Source of the DNA: Rhodamnia argentea
Taxonomy: Eukaryota > Streptophyta > Magnoliopsida > Myrtales > Myrtaceae
DNA: 64,000 nucleotides
Direction: 5' to 3'
Assembly: GCF_020921035.1 (NCBI RefSeq)
Contig: NC_063150.1
Location: forward strand, 8,556,001 to 8,620,000
Shown: positions 33,577 to 45,799 of the stretch, piece by piece
Layout: the number at the start of each line of letters is the position of its first letter
Position numbering within the stretch: position 1 is the stretch's first letter
Program-made: the position numbers and the translations under genes
Notes under the pieces: generated by a model
Seen by the model: the letters and a program-made list of their open reading frames with translations, nothing else
Told to the model about the DNA's origin: nothing
Database searches by the model: none

Positions 33577-36500
33577 ATTGACACCAAAAATCGGCTTGGG
33601 CCTTAGTTAGTCATAGAGACCACGGGAGTCACAAAGCCCACAAAGATATGCGCGTTGACAGCCGAGACATGGCAAACCGACTCTCTGTTAAGAAGGAACG
33701 TTGGGCAAACAGAAGCTCGGTTCAAGGGAAACGTCGGTGACACGGTTATGTCCGTATGTGGCGTTGACGGTTATGTGGAGTAGTTAGATACACGTTTAGA
33801 CCACCCTAAAGATAAGGAGGGCAGTTACCAAGGCGGATCTAAAAGTTTTAGGATAATGCGCACGTGAAGAAATTGCTTGAGATGGTTCTATTTTGTACTC
33901 ACCTATAAATAGTCGGAGATGGCTTTTTGTAAAAGACCTCAATTAATCAATCAACAACCTATCTTCTACTCTACAATTTATCTTATCAAGCATTTATCTT
34001 TCCTGCACTTTACTCATCGCACTGTTCATTATTTTTTGTCATTTACTTACTTCCCGTTCGAAATCGCTACAAGGGCATGTTTAAAACAATAAATCTGAAA
34101 GCTCTATACTTGTCGATAAAAGATCTTTCATTGCAGACGGTTCTAGCGAAATATCTTTTTTGCACTCTTGGTGGGACCATTTGTGGTTCAATTTGAGGAC
34201 TAGGAATCAAGATGGCGTCATTGGTGAGTCATTCTCCTCAGCGGTCGTCGAATGATGGCGAGAAAAATGTCAATGCAACTCTCAATGGAGTTCCAGGTGA
34301 TACACCCAGAGACCTTACTGATGAGCAAAGGAAGGAGTTGGCACCGGATGCTGTTACGGTGGCCACCATGAAAAGGGTGTTCGAGGAAAATCACAATGAG
34401 TTTGCCAACCATGTGGAGAATCGTCTTACCGATGTCCTTAAGCCTATGACTATCGATATGGTGACAAATTTGATGACTAAACCCAGTTCATCCAATCAAC
34501 CACCATTTGGCCAAGGAGCAAGCTTGCTCATGGATGGAGCGCTGACAAATCCTTTGGTCCCCAATGGAAGCGAAGGATTGACATAGGTCGTTCCTTCTAT
34601 AGTGGTGAGAATACTATAAAGAGATGATACCACTAATCACCAGAATCAGAATGGGGTTGGAGTTGGTAGTTTCAATAACCCAATTAATGTAAGGGGATTT
34701 CCACCAATTGTTAAGGATGGGAACGTTGCAGGGTTAAATTGGACATCGAATACGGTTGAAAATCCAATAATTAATGTGTTACCCAATTCGTGTGACAATG
34801 TTAGGCCACTCGGTAATGTCGGATATCCACCGGTAGAAGTGGTCAAACCACCGAACCCGATAAACGTCGGTTTGGGTATGCCTCCTAACCCTGACCAGTT
34901 TGTTTCGCATCTGTTGTACCCAGAGAATAACCTGGTGCGACCTTCGTATCCACCTAGCGGGCAAGGAGGAAACGTGGTTCAAGCGGTTGACCCTCTAAGA
35001 GACCAGCACATCGCTGAAAATGCTGCAGGCATAGTGATACAACGCATGGATACTGAAGGAGGGATGGTACCAAGGCTAATTTACCAAAAGTCATATCCTG
35101 ACTGGGTGGATAATGTAGCATTTCCACGGAGATATAAGATACCCAAATTTGCGGTGTTCACTGGTGAAGATGATCATTCTATCGTGGAACAGATAAGTAA
35201 GTTCACATCACAATGTGGTGACGCAAACGACTGGCACCCTATGCTGAGGTTGTTTTCGTTGTCTTTATCAAAAGTGGCTTTCACTTGGTACACAAGTTTG
35301 GCACCGAATTCTATATAGAATTGGGAAAACATGGAGAACAGGTTCCATACCTAGTTTTACCGGATGGTACCAGAGGTAACGCTATATGAATTGGCAAATA
35401 CAAGACAATACAGCAGTGAGTCTGTAGAGCAACACATAGAGCGGTTTAAAAGATTGAGAAACCGATGTATGTTTATTCTACCCAAAAAAGAAGTAACCGA
35501 CATGGCCAAAGCCGGTTTGAAGTTTAATCTTAGGGAGCGCCTTGAAGGCCAAAAATTCATAGATATATTTTCAATAATTGCTGTTGCAGTTAGGTTTGAG
35601 AATCTGTGGAAAGAAAAAGATAAGAAATACTACAAGGATTATAAACAAAACTTGGTTTCGGTAGACCAAGACATAGCGTGGTTTAAAAGATTGAGAAACC
35701 GATGTATGTTTATTCTACCCAAAAAAGAAGTAACCGACATGGCCACAGCCGGTTTGAAGTTTAATCTTAGGGAGCGCCTTGAAGGCCAAAAATTCATAGA
35801 TATATTTTCAATAATTGCTGTTGCAGTTAGGTTTGAGAATCTGTGGAAAGAAAAAGACAAGAAATACTACAAGGATTATAAACAAAACTTGGTTTCGGTA
35901 GACCAAGACAAGAATTCTAACGAGAATTTGGATCAGGATGAACCGATTGAGATTCTTGTGGCTAGGATGGTATTGGACAAGCTATATGTGTGTCGTGCTT
36001 TGAAACCAGCTAGGGTGAAAGAGTCGATCCTGGCAAGAACAAAAGAAGTCCAACATTATTCATTTGATGTGATGAAGTTGGATGACATCTTTGATCTTCT
36101 CTTGCAAGATGGTCTGATGAAGTTAACCGTAGGCTGGAAGATACCTAGTAAGGAAGAGTTAGCCGACAAAAGGTATTGTAAATGGTACCATTCTTGGAAT
36201 CACAGTACTATCTATTGTATTGTCTTCAGGCGAATTGTTCAGGAGGCAATATGCCAGGGAAAGATTAAGTTTGTTGAGGAACATGATAAGAAGATGGAAA
36301 TAGAAGGGAACCCTTTTGCTATGATGACCGGAATGATGCCGGCATCTTTTAGTGGAGGTTAACCCCCACCAGTGATGTTGTGTTAGAGGTGTCAACAAGA
36401 AATGAGTCATGACTACTCAAAAAGATATGGGAGGCGAAAGCCAAGGTATAAATGGCAGCAAAGCCATGGGAATCAGGAGATGAAAACCCATATAGGGAAC

Positions 36501-37956
36501 GTATTCATATCATCAAAATCATTACATACCGCTTTATTGAGGTGAAAATGCTAAGATGTTGGGTCCACAAAATAATGCGCATATTGTGCAACCTCCTATT
36601 AAGAAACCCCCATCCCAAGCTTCTCAGTCGAATGGGTTTGGTGACCAGTCGGAAGGGTAAAAAAAAGTGGCTGAGAAGTCATTCCGGTAGCATTATTTGG
36701 AGGGTGAGCATGAGATTACTACTTTGGACGTGCCAAGTGGGAAGATGGATCTCTACGTCCGCTAGTTGAAATCACCAAGTTTTGGAATTAGCATGAAAGA
36801 TGTTGTCTTGATAGGACAAGGTCTAGAACTCGAGGACGATGATTTTCCTCCATTACCAAAAAAGAAAGTTAAGCAAAAGCCTACGTTGAAGGTTCCACGT
36901 GATCCTCCCGTAGGACAATGGTTCTCCTTACAAGAGCAATAGGAGAGTCCAGGACAACCCAGCAGTTAGAATTTGGAGGGTATGTCTAGAACTAAGAGGC
37001 GTCGAATTCAAAGAAAGAAGAAGATCCAGGAGTTACAACTCTCATTGGAACGATTGAGTCGACAATAAAAAGGACCAGTTGTGAAGAAAGCCAAACCGAA
37101 GAGTTGGTTTTTGGAAAAGAGAGAAAAACGAGGGGGCAGGTGTCACGAGCCATCCTCGATCCATTGCTTTGATACCAATTTGCAACGGCCGCTCCTTAAC
37201 CCATGCATTGATTACATTCTGTTTTAATCTTTTATTACGTATAAGAGGGTGCACGCGGAAAATTAGACGAAAGTACAAGTGCATGTAAAACACATAGGTA
37301 GGCATGATGCCTAAGGAGTGTGGTTATAATAGTAGGGTTTCCTAAACCTAAATAAAACACGTGATTTTCAAGCAATAGAATTGGAAAAGAAAAGAAAATT
37401 GAGTTTATATAAATACACATATATCTTTTAGTAGGTTCATTACAAAAGTTCAAATATACATAAAGGGATTTACAAAGGAAAAACTACTCCAGAGTACTTT
37501 GGCACCATCTCCTTGTTCCGAATTTAGGTCGTCTGCTCCATCGCTACCTATATCCGGCTTCCTAGAAAAGAGGGCAACATCTACGGAATGAGCTGAAGCT
37601 TAGCAAGTAATGCATCTAACGTAATGACTAAACTATATATTCATTCATTTGGTTAAGCAGATTTTAATGGGCAACCAAGCAACGAAACACCAAAGAAGAC
37701 TTTCACAATACACCTACGTAGAGAGAAGTTGCAAAACAATTGTGGGTCTGTCCGATAAAACATTTCCAAAGAAAACGTAAAACTTCATCCCACTGCCGAA
37801 AGCATAAGGCTTTCCCTCCCTCCCATCAAACACAGAACTTTATCGCTTTTTGGCGTTTACTTATTTCCTGTTCGGAATCGCTACAATGGCCCTTTTGAAA
37901 CAATAAATCCGAAAGCTCTATGCTTGTCGATAAAAGATCTTTCGTCGTGGAAATTT
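33577..37956 (+). mobile_element. LTR retrotransposon fossil with gag only (Ty3/gypsy-like, TR-GAG-like)
   Basis: Parts: a left LTR of about 0.5 kb (33577 to about 34130, beginning TGACACCAAAAATCGG and containing a CTATAAATAG promoter near 33900); a gag-like coding region (34212-36362) of the plant Ty3/gypsy type; a purine-rich tract near 37118-37140; and a right LTR remnant (about 37855-37956) that matches the left LTR's end (34042-34130). No protease, reverse transcriptase, RNase H or integrase region was recognised. It therefore resembles the non-autonomous gag-only group called TR-GAG. Inside gag a 237-bp unit is present twice in direct order (35443-35679 and 35680-35910). Between the purine tract and the right LTR remnant lies about 0.7 kb of unrelated sequence. 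The element is broken, with several breaks, and old. It is absent from copy B. Confidence 0.75.
37141..37855. other. Unclassified sequence inside the LTR-element fossil
   Basis: It begins TGTCACGAGCCATCC immediately after the purine tract and contains no recognised gene. It may be another LTR or a later insertion; boundaries are approximate. Confidence 0.3.
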
Positions 37957-37999
37957 TTTTTTTTTTTTTGGTAAGGTAAGTATGTCGTCGTGGAAATTT
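37942..37999 (-). mobile_element. Tail-only retro-insertion with 15-bp target duplication
   Basis: A 28-base insert (poly-T then GGTAAGGTAAGTATG) is flanked by the 15-bp direct repeat TCGTCGTGGAAATTT at 37942-37956 and 37985-37999. On the minus strand it is a short unique piece followed by poly-A, the layout of a severely 5'-truncated retro-insertion. Confidence 0.55.
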
Positions 38000-38568
38000 T
38001 CGGTGAAACAGTTATTATAAATTACTTCCATCTATTTTGTGGTATACCACCTTCGTTAAGAGTAAAGTGAGTCCATCTATCTGTAAAATTGATTTGTTAA
38101 TAGTAAACTTTACTTGTTCGTGGTAAATCTTCACATTTTTTAGTAAGTAAACTGATAAACCCGTGATAAATTTATTCCGAACTAATTATTTGACTACCAA
38201 AAACACTAAACTGGCACATCTATGACAAATTTATCCTCCATTAGCTTCCATTATCATGAAAAACACCCAAATCTATATATTTATGGCAAACAAAGAATAA
38301 AAACTCCGAACTAATACAACTGTCAACTGCCACGTGTTATTTAACTCAGCAATTTAACGGCCAAAAGGGTAAATTTATTACATGTGTATCAATTTGAAGT
38401 TTTTCGTGATATTAACCCTCTTATCTATTACATAATTGTAATGACGCTATTTTCTTATTAAAAAATTAGAGAGAGATGGCTTGGAAGTGGCTCCATTGCT
38501 TTGAAAAAGGGTTGCGTGATCCTTGCTAGCCACCGTCAATTGTGTTAATGAACCCTTATTGTATACAA

Positions 38569-39549
38569 ATGAAAAACTTATCCAAAAAATCATTAATCTA
38601 TTATACTTTTGTCAATTAAGTCCTAAACCTTTTAATCATGCTAATAGAGTCATAAACCTTTTCATATTTTGCCAATTAAGTCAAACTAGCCAATTTTGGC
38701 TAGAAATTGCTAAAGTTGACGATGACCATCCTACGTGGCATGACAAGCACCGATGTAGATAATTTTAATATTTTTTAGATTATTAATTAATTTATTTATC
38801 TTTACTATTCTTTTCTTCGGTTTTTTACAACTATGGTCAGCCACAAGCGAGGGCCATGAGTAGAGGTGGCCAAATGGACCCGTGGGCCCGTGGGCTCGGA
38901 ACCGGCCCGTTGACCGGGCCCACGGTTCCAACCTGGAACCAGACCGGCCCTCAAGGGCCGGTTCCGGTTTGTAAATTGTTGGAACCGGCCCGGAATCGGC
39001 AGATTCGAACCGGTTCCAACCCGGTTTTATAAAAAAAAAAAAAGGAAGTAAGTTGGGTGAAAAGAGCAATTGGGCTTTGGAACCGGCGGTTCCAAACCCG
39101 GAACCGGAACCGGCTATTCAAGGGCCGGTTCCGGTTCCACCTTTTTTTGGAATCGGAACTGCCGGTTTTCGAACCGGAACCGGCCACCATTAGCCGTGAG
39201 CCCCTCGTCGGCCAACAAGTAAGGTGTCGGCCCATGCCTAGATGCGGGCGAGGGCTCGACGTCCTCACTTGTGGACGACGATGGTTGGCCGGCAACCTTG
39301 CCAGCTAGAGTTGTTAAAAAACTAAGAAAATAAAATCAAAAATAAAAATATTAAAAAATTATTAAAATTATTTACGTCAGCGCTGGCCGTGCTATATAAG
39401 ATAGCCATCGTATACGTTGGTCAAAATTGGCTGCATGGACTCAATTGGAAAAACGTGAAAAAATTTAGGACTCAATTGGCACAATTAAAAGATTTATGAT
39501 TGATTTGACGAAAGCACAATAAGTTAGGGCTTTTTAGACAATTTTTCCG
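38569..39549. mobile_element. Family X long-inverted-repeat transposon, larger copy in copy A
   Basis: Arms (about 38572-38700 and 39425-39548) are inverted repeats of the family X type (TTAAGTCCTAAACCTTTT steps). The interior contains an internal block rich in CCGGTTCC/GGAACCGG units (38880-39190), which also makes it fold. The corresponding element in copy B is at about 51540-52215. No transposase was seen. Confidence 0.65.
38876..39190. repeat. Array of GGAACCGG/CCGGTTCC units
   Basis: Short complementary units of the GGTTCCAACCCGG / GGAACCGGAACCGG type occur many times in both directions. Related but shorter arrays appear at about 41635-42060 and 53270-53760 in both duplicate copies. The units are self-complementary, so the transcript or single strand could fold. 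Confidence 0.6.
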
Positions 39550-39789
39550 AAACATTTCACCACAGATGCGAATCATTTATTTTATAGCATATGGATTTAC
39601 TATGTAGCTTTTGCTAAGAATAGTGAGAAACTTGATTAGCAAATAAATAAAAAATTGGACGGTCAAGATTGATCTCAATGTTTTTTAAAGGCTGGAGATC
39701 TAACCCTGTAATTCGGTGAGTCGATTATGAAAATCCCCGGGCACAGGAGAACGTGATGAATAGCCGTTTTGGGGAATACTATACTATAA

Positions 39790-41238
39790 CGTTAGTGCTT
39801 TGCTCGTTAAAAAGAAAAAAAAAACAATCAACCTTTCGAAAGGAGAAAGGCTCTTCCCTGCCTGTCTACACTGACGACAAGGCTCAGCTAAATGGAGTGC
39901 CTTTCTATGCCATCTCTAGGGAAATGCTTTTCTCCTAAAGGTACTGTCAAGAACGGTATAATCTCAACCGTAGATTCACACACCATCATCGTATATTTGC
40001 ATAATCGATAGTACTGTCGGACTGTCGGGCTAGCAGCTTCCATCACAATAATTTCGTGAAATTGGCAAATTGGATCATCATCACTCGATTACTCCAAAAG
40101 CTTACGTTAAAAAAGATGGGAAGTCCGATTCGTCATCCGAAAAGGTACTAAAAGTATGCCCAAGTGTCGACTCTTGTGTTTGAAGGGAGTTTAGAGAATG
40201 ATAAAAATCTAAGAATTGCGTGAGGAAGTCGTGCACACGACACCTTTTATATGGTTCATCGAAAGACCGAATCTCGGTGCATGACTAATCATAATCGTCG
40301 CGCTTGTTATTGCATCTTATACCAAAGTGTCGCAACACACAAATTTAGAAGGACTTAACGGCTGAGAATTTTCTTCTCCTTCGATTTCATGGACGCGACA
40401 TCCTTGAAGAATCGGATTCTCCATGAAGCCCATTGCACATGCACATCGTTAGTTATCTCCTTGGTGATGTCGTTATGGTAAGGACTGTTTAATACGGTGG
40501 AATCGAACCACGATTGCGGTGTATTGAGCTGGAGAACGAAGGGAATCCAAGAACTAGAATGAAATTTCCGAAAGTGGATAATGACATTAGACTCCTAACG
40601 AGAGAAGTTGTAGACTATCAAATATCATTACCTTCACGCATAAAACAGAATTCCGAGTCCATTTTCCATGTACCGTGTCATTGAAATAGCGATCTTCCTT
40701 ACATTGATCCTTCAAAAAATTAACTGTACTTCGTAACAGAGAACGATATGTCTTCAAAACATTCGTATGAGAATTTGACAAAAGACTATCCGATAGATTG
40801 ATTAATATTTGCTTAAAACATACCAAACTAGAGTATGGAGAAAGGACATTGACTTCGGACCATATCAAGGAAAAGAATCAAGGGGGCCTCAGATGTCAGT
40901 TCACTCTCAAGCACACGTTCGGGGACGAGGATGTGGAAGGACAGCCAACTGGCCATATTGTATGGATTGCGCAGATTGGATAGACAGAGGAGGAGTCCCC
41001 AAGAAAGTCGTGAGCTGTTTATTCGAACTTGACCTAGCCTTCTCTGTGTCTACCATAGAGAAAGTTTGGTTGGACTCTCTACCTGTGCGGGTCGTCTTTC
41101 TCTTCCGAGAAAGTTTGTGGCGGGAGCAGCAGCAGAATCCTAGAAAGTTACGCAGTAAAAGAAGAGGAAGGAGGAGGGGAGAGTTTGTCAGTGGTCTCTC
41201 ATGCCTACACTTAACAGTTTAAGCTTTTAAAATCGTTA
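39790..41238. other. Insert present in copy A only, unclassified
   Basis: Copy B continues without it from about 53115 to 53135. The shared 8-mer CGTTAGTG at both edges (near 39794 and 41236) could be a target duplication. Open frames at 40798-41222 are not recognisable. No terminal inverted repeats were seen. Confidence 0.4.
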
Positions 41239-42476
41239 GTGTTGACTGTTGAATAGGATGCCATGTTCATTGAATTATTTCTTTTGTATGTGCGTCGACT
41301 TCTCCGGTTTCCATTCCCTCCCAATGGTAGAAAATGATGCGCACTTATTCTTCACCGCGATCATCACGGATATGCCCTAGTTGTTCCGCTCAAATTGTTA
41401 ACAGTTGAACTCCAAGACTTTGACAGAAAATCCCACATATTTATTGATGAGTCGATCCTTTTCGAACTACAACTTTTCGGTACCTATCGACCGATGCTAC
41501 ATGTGTGTCGCACTTTGAAGAGCTCTGCTCAACACGTTAAGTCGATCCGACGCGGACGATGAGCGGTCGACGGGACAAGGGGAGGCTCAACCGGCGCTTT
41601 GGTGCTATATTTTAGGGCTAAGCATAATGGGCCGACTGAACTAGGAACCGCCTGGACTGCCTGGTTGGATCCGATTCTTGGGGGCTTCGTCCGTTCTCGA
41701 TTCTAGGGGGATTCGAACGGTCTAGTATATTTTCTATTTTTTTTTTCTTAATTGTAAACTTAAACCTAATATGTTTCGAATGCTTAGTATGACTTTTAGG
41801 ATTAGCAACAATGTGATGCAATTGATGAGAGGTGGTTCGGTGAATATGTAGTTAACGACAAAAATTTAACAACAAATCACTAAAAAAATTGCGACCTGCC
41901 CAATGATTGGACATCCCGTCGGTTCGGTCCAATTCCCGATCCTTGCAACTGGGAATCGATTTGATTTTCGGTTCCATGGTAAAACCGGACGTGCCGGGAA
42001 CCGATTACCTTGACCATATTTTCTTCAAAATTGTATCGAACAGGATAAATTACCCGATCCGACCTATATATCTCGTTCTCGTGAATTCGATCCGCAAGAC
42101 ACGGGATGGCTGGTCATTAATGTTTAGGGGCCTTAGTGTGAGGTTGTAATCTGACCCCAAAGTGTCCATCGCGTGATTCCTAATAATAAAAGTAGATGAA
42201 CTTTGCATCCGCATCAAATTCCGTCTCTGTTTTCCACACTAATAAGTAATAATCTAGTGCTTTCATCAAAAGTCTATGGTGAGTAGGTCGTCATTTGGCC
42301 GTAGGATCGATAAGTTCATAAACCGATCACGTCCAGCCCTTTTAACATGCGCAGATGTCTTGATTCAGAACGGTACGATATCCTCGTTTTAACATTGTTT
42401 TCCTTTTACCGGTCAAGTTTACATGCTCCGTCTACTTTGTTACTTACATTCTCATTTATATTTGCTATACGCGCAC

Positions 42477-43125
42477 ATGGATAAAATTCTCCAAGAAATC
42501 TCAAACCTATTATACAATGGCCAATTCAATCCTAAACTTTTTAATTGTCCAAATTTAATCATAAGTATATCAATTATGTCAATTTAGTCCTAAACTTTTT
42601 AACCACGACCAATTTAGTTCTAAACTTTTCTCGCAAGCTTAGGTGCAAGTGCCCCTCGCCCGAGACTAGCGATGACCTACGGAGGTAGAGAAAGGAAAAA
42701 GGAAAAGGAAAAGGAAAGAAAAGAAAAAAGGAAATTGAAAAAGTGCAAAAATTGTTCACATTAATGCCAGTCGGGCCAAGTTGGATGGTTAGTGCTGGCT
42801 AGATCGCTATATAAGTGATTTTTAGCCAAAATAGGCTGAAAAGACTAAATTGGCAAATTATTAAAATGTTTAGGACTAAATTACAAGTTGTTAAAATGTT
42901 TATAACAAAATTGACACAATTAATAGGTTTAGGGTTCAATTGCCCGCCATACAAAAGGTTTATTGGAAACCACCGAGAGAAGACACCCCTCCTATCCGTC
43001 TTTATAGATGATCTTGACTTCTTGCTTCAAAGCATATATCTTCTTTGTAAAGAATATTCTCGACACCTGTTAAGGTACCGTCCTTAGGTATTCTCATATG
43101 ATATCCACTTTTTGGATAATTTCGT
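42477..43125. mobile_element. Family X transposon, third locus, in copy A
   Basis: Arms of family X type (TTCAATCCTAAACTTTTTAA; later ATTGGCAAATTATTAAAATG) flank a core with GCCCCTCGCCCGAGAC. Flanking 8-mers ACGCGCAC (42469-42476) and CCGCACAC (43126-43133) are a decayed target duplication. The copy-B partner is at 54199-54691 with ACGCACAC/CCGCACAC. This copy holds about 150 extra bases near its right end. Confidence 0.65.
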
Positions 43126-44222
43126 CCGCACACATAGGTATAAGTCTTTCTCGAATTCAGAAAATTCGCAAGGGCAAAAATCGTGGTTGCTAACGTCTAA
43201 TCGTGCTTTCAATCGGTTCGCGACGATATGAATTGATGATTTTCAAACAAGAAGATGTCTCTTCATCCCAATTTCTCTGCGTCGAGAAATTATGTCCAAG
43301 TTGACATGAAATAGCTTTGGCCTATTGGGGAAAGGGCAGCAGCGTAAACAAACTGCTCAAAGCTCAAGAGAATCTGCGGCAGCAACTTAAAATCTTATGC
43401 GAACAAATTACAGAAGTTAATTATCAGGAATGAAATTCTCAAGTCGTATTAACCTATATTGGAAGTTGATTTAAAAGAAATGTAGAAAACGACCTTTCAA
43501 CTCAATGTAGGTAAGATGGAAATGTCTTCTTAGAATGAGTTTCAATGCTATTTCGACGTTCCAAGAGTATAAGGTATAATGTCGATTTTTATTTGGCACA
43601 ACCTCTTCGGGCGACAAAAGGACATTAACATTGTCGCAATTTCGTACGATGCTGATTTTGGCGATATAACTTTTCAATTTACCACTAAGCGCCCTAACTT
43701 AAAAAAAAAAAAAAAAAAGGTTCACTCAAATGACGTTGGTGATTTTCCTGACAGAAGATCCGATGTCACATTAAACTAATTTAAAAACGTCTGGTATGGC
43801 TTCTCAGCGAAATGACATAATTAAAAGCGCATGAACAAAGACATTTGAACCATTTCCTCCAAAATTGACAATGTGGGGCTAAATTAGGTCTCAATCGAAA
43901 ACCCTAACCCCATTTTTGCAAATAAAAAAAATTGCAAGTCATTAACTGGTGACGTCATGGGCAAAAGAAAAACGTAGAATACTAGAGAATTGAAAGAAAA
44001 AAAAGAGACCCCGGGCTTAACGTCACTTCGGACTTCTCTCTCTTGAGAAAGAAAAAAAGACATTTGAATATGTTCCTACTAAAATAGATTCACGCGGGAA
44101 TCGTCGGAGTTATGTTGCTGGAGTTGCGCAAGAGAAACACTTTTCAATAGTTTTTGGCACCTAAGCTATTGAACTAGAACTTATGACGTCATAATTAGCG
44201 CCGTACGAAAGAGCTAACATAT

Positions 44223-45498
44223 TGGGTTTTTTTTCCAATTTAATTTTTTTTTTAAATATTTTTTAAAAATAAATATTTACAGATTTGGGCATCGCTCGGC
44301 GGTTGGGTCGCCGAGCGAGGGCCGCTCGGCAGCCCAATTGCCGAGCGGCCCACTTGCTCGGCAGAGGTTGTCCCCCCCTTTTTTTAATTTCCTTTTTTTA
44401 AGTGTTTTAATTATTTATATTTATAACATTTAGTTTATTTCATATTTTTTTAACATGTTTACATTTATTTTATTTATAATTTTTTTCTTGTGAAGCTTAT
44501 CTTTATAACATAATTAGTAATAATTAATATAAAAATTATTAAGATCTATAATTAATAACTAATGTTATAATTATGTAATTAATTAAAAATTCACAAAATA
44601 AAATTGGTAAGATATATGAAATTAAGAAACCCCATTCTCAATTCAATATCTTTATAACATAATTAATCGAAAACCCATCCGGACGATCACGAATCACAAA
44701 AATCATCATTAATAAATTCCGAAAATACTAATAAAAATAGGAAAACCCATGTAGACGATCCCGAATCGCAAAAATCCATCGTTCGTCACCGCCAACGGCG
44801 GTGCATATTGATTAGGTCGCCGTTTCGTTTTAAGAGATCAAATTTGAGCTTGATCCAATGTCGTCGACCTGATCCGCCGATTCTTAACACATCACTGTTT
44901 TGCCTTTCGATTGAATTTCTGTCTGTCCAATCCATCTAGAAATGCACTACTAATACATTCCGCATCACTCTGGCAAAACTACAAAAGCCGATAAAATTTG
45001 TTATTTATGAAATGTAGGGAAAAGGCCAAAAGAAGGGTTTTTTTTTCCAATTTAATTTTAAAAAAATATTTACGAAATGACATCTAGATCCTCATCCTCC
45101 TTAATTTCATATATCTTACCAATTTTTTTTTTGTGAATATTTTCAATTAGTTACATAATTACAACATTATTTATGAATTATAAATCTTAATAATTTTTAT
45201 ATTAATTATTACTAATTATGTTATAAAGATAAGCTTCACAAGAAAAAAATTATAAATAAAATAAATGTAAACATGTTAAAAAAATATGAAATAAACTAAA
45301 TATTATAAATATAAATAATTAAAACACTTTAAAAAAGGAAATTTTAAAAAATAAAAAATAAAAAAAGGGAGCCAACCTTGCTCGGCAGCCCAGGTGCCGA
45401 GCAAGTGGGCTGCCGAGCGAGGTCCAAATTTGTAAATATTTATTTTTAAAAAATATTTTTGTAAATATTTAAAAAGAAAATTAAATTGGAAAAAAACC
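44223..45498. mobile_element. Fold-back transposon with about 410-bp arms and 9-bp target duplication
   Basis: Left arm (44223 to about 44635) and right arm (about 45097-45498) are near-perfect inverted repeats: the AT-rich stretches and a GC-rich block of CTCGGC/GCCGAG units (44290-44365 and 45383-45420) recur in reverse complement. The 9-mer CTAACATAT flanks both ends (44214-44222 and 45499-45507). Nine-base duplications and GGGTTT ends fit a Mutator-like element. The roughly 460-bp spacer has no transposase. A second terminal-like motif (GGGTTTTTTTTTCCAATTTA) lies at about 45037-45056 inside it, hinting at a nested or rearranged origin. Copy B has no element at the matching position (after 55570). 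Confidence 0.85.
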
Positions 45499-45799
45499 CT
45501 AACATATCATCGGTCCTATGACGACCGTCACCGACCACCTAGCATTCAAGTTTCGTGAAATTGCTCACTCCTCCTTTCACGTCCTCTCCACCTTTATCTC
45601 GGTCACTCGTACTACTTGGGCCCAATACTTCCTCTTTCCTGCTAAAAAAATCACCTGCAAAATGCTCTAGCATTGACATAATCCTCTATTCCTCAATTCC
45701 TCACTCCTAGCTGACTAGCGATTTGCTCGAAACAGGTTACCAAACACCGTTATTCATGACAAACGTTATTACGTTGCTCAATTAGAATAAGAAAATCAA

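Larger units (their letters stand above)
29600..44210 (+). repeat. Segmental duplication, copy A
   Basis: Copy A is collinear and in the same orientation with copy B (45790-55580). Matching blocks seen by eye: 29600-30380 with 45800-46250; 30901-30986 with 46618-46725; 30990-32370 with 47930-48930; 32380-33178 with 49220-50030; 38200-39770 with 51080-53115; 41240-44205 with 53135-55575. Copy A is longer because it gained an LTR-element fossil (about 33.58-37.96 kb) and an unclassified 1.45 kb insert (about 39.79-41.24 kb). It lost the 5' half of the PIN gene. Divergence is visible (many substitutions, small indels), so the event is not recent. Confidence 0.85.

Noticed and set aside
39753-39938. 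Small frame at the left edge of the copy-A insert as a gene start
   Set aside because: It spans the junction of duplicate sequence and insert and includes a poly-A run; no family.
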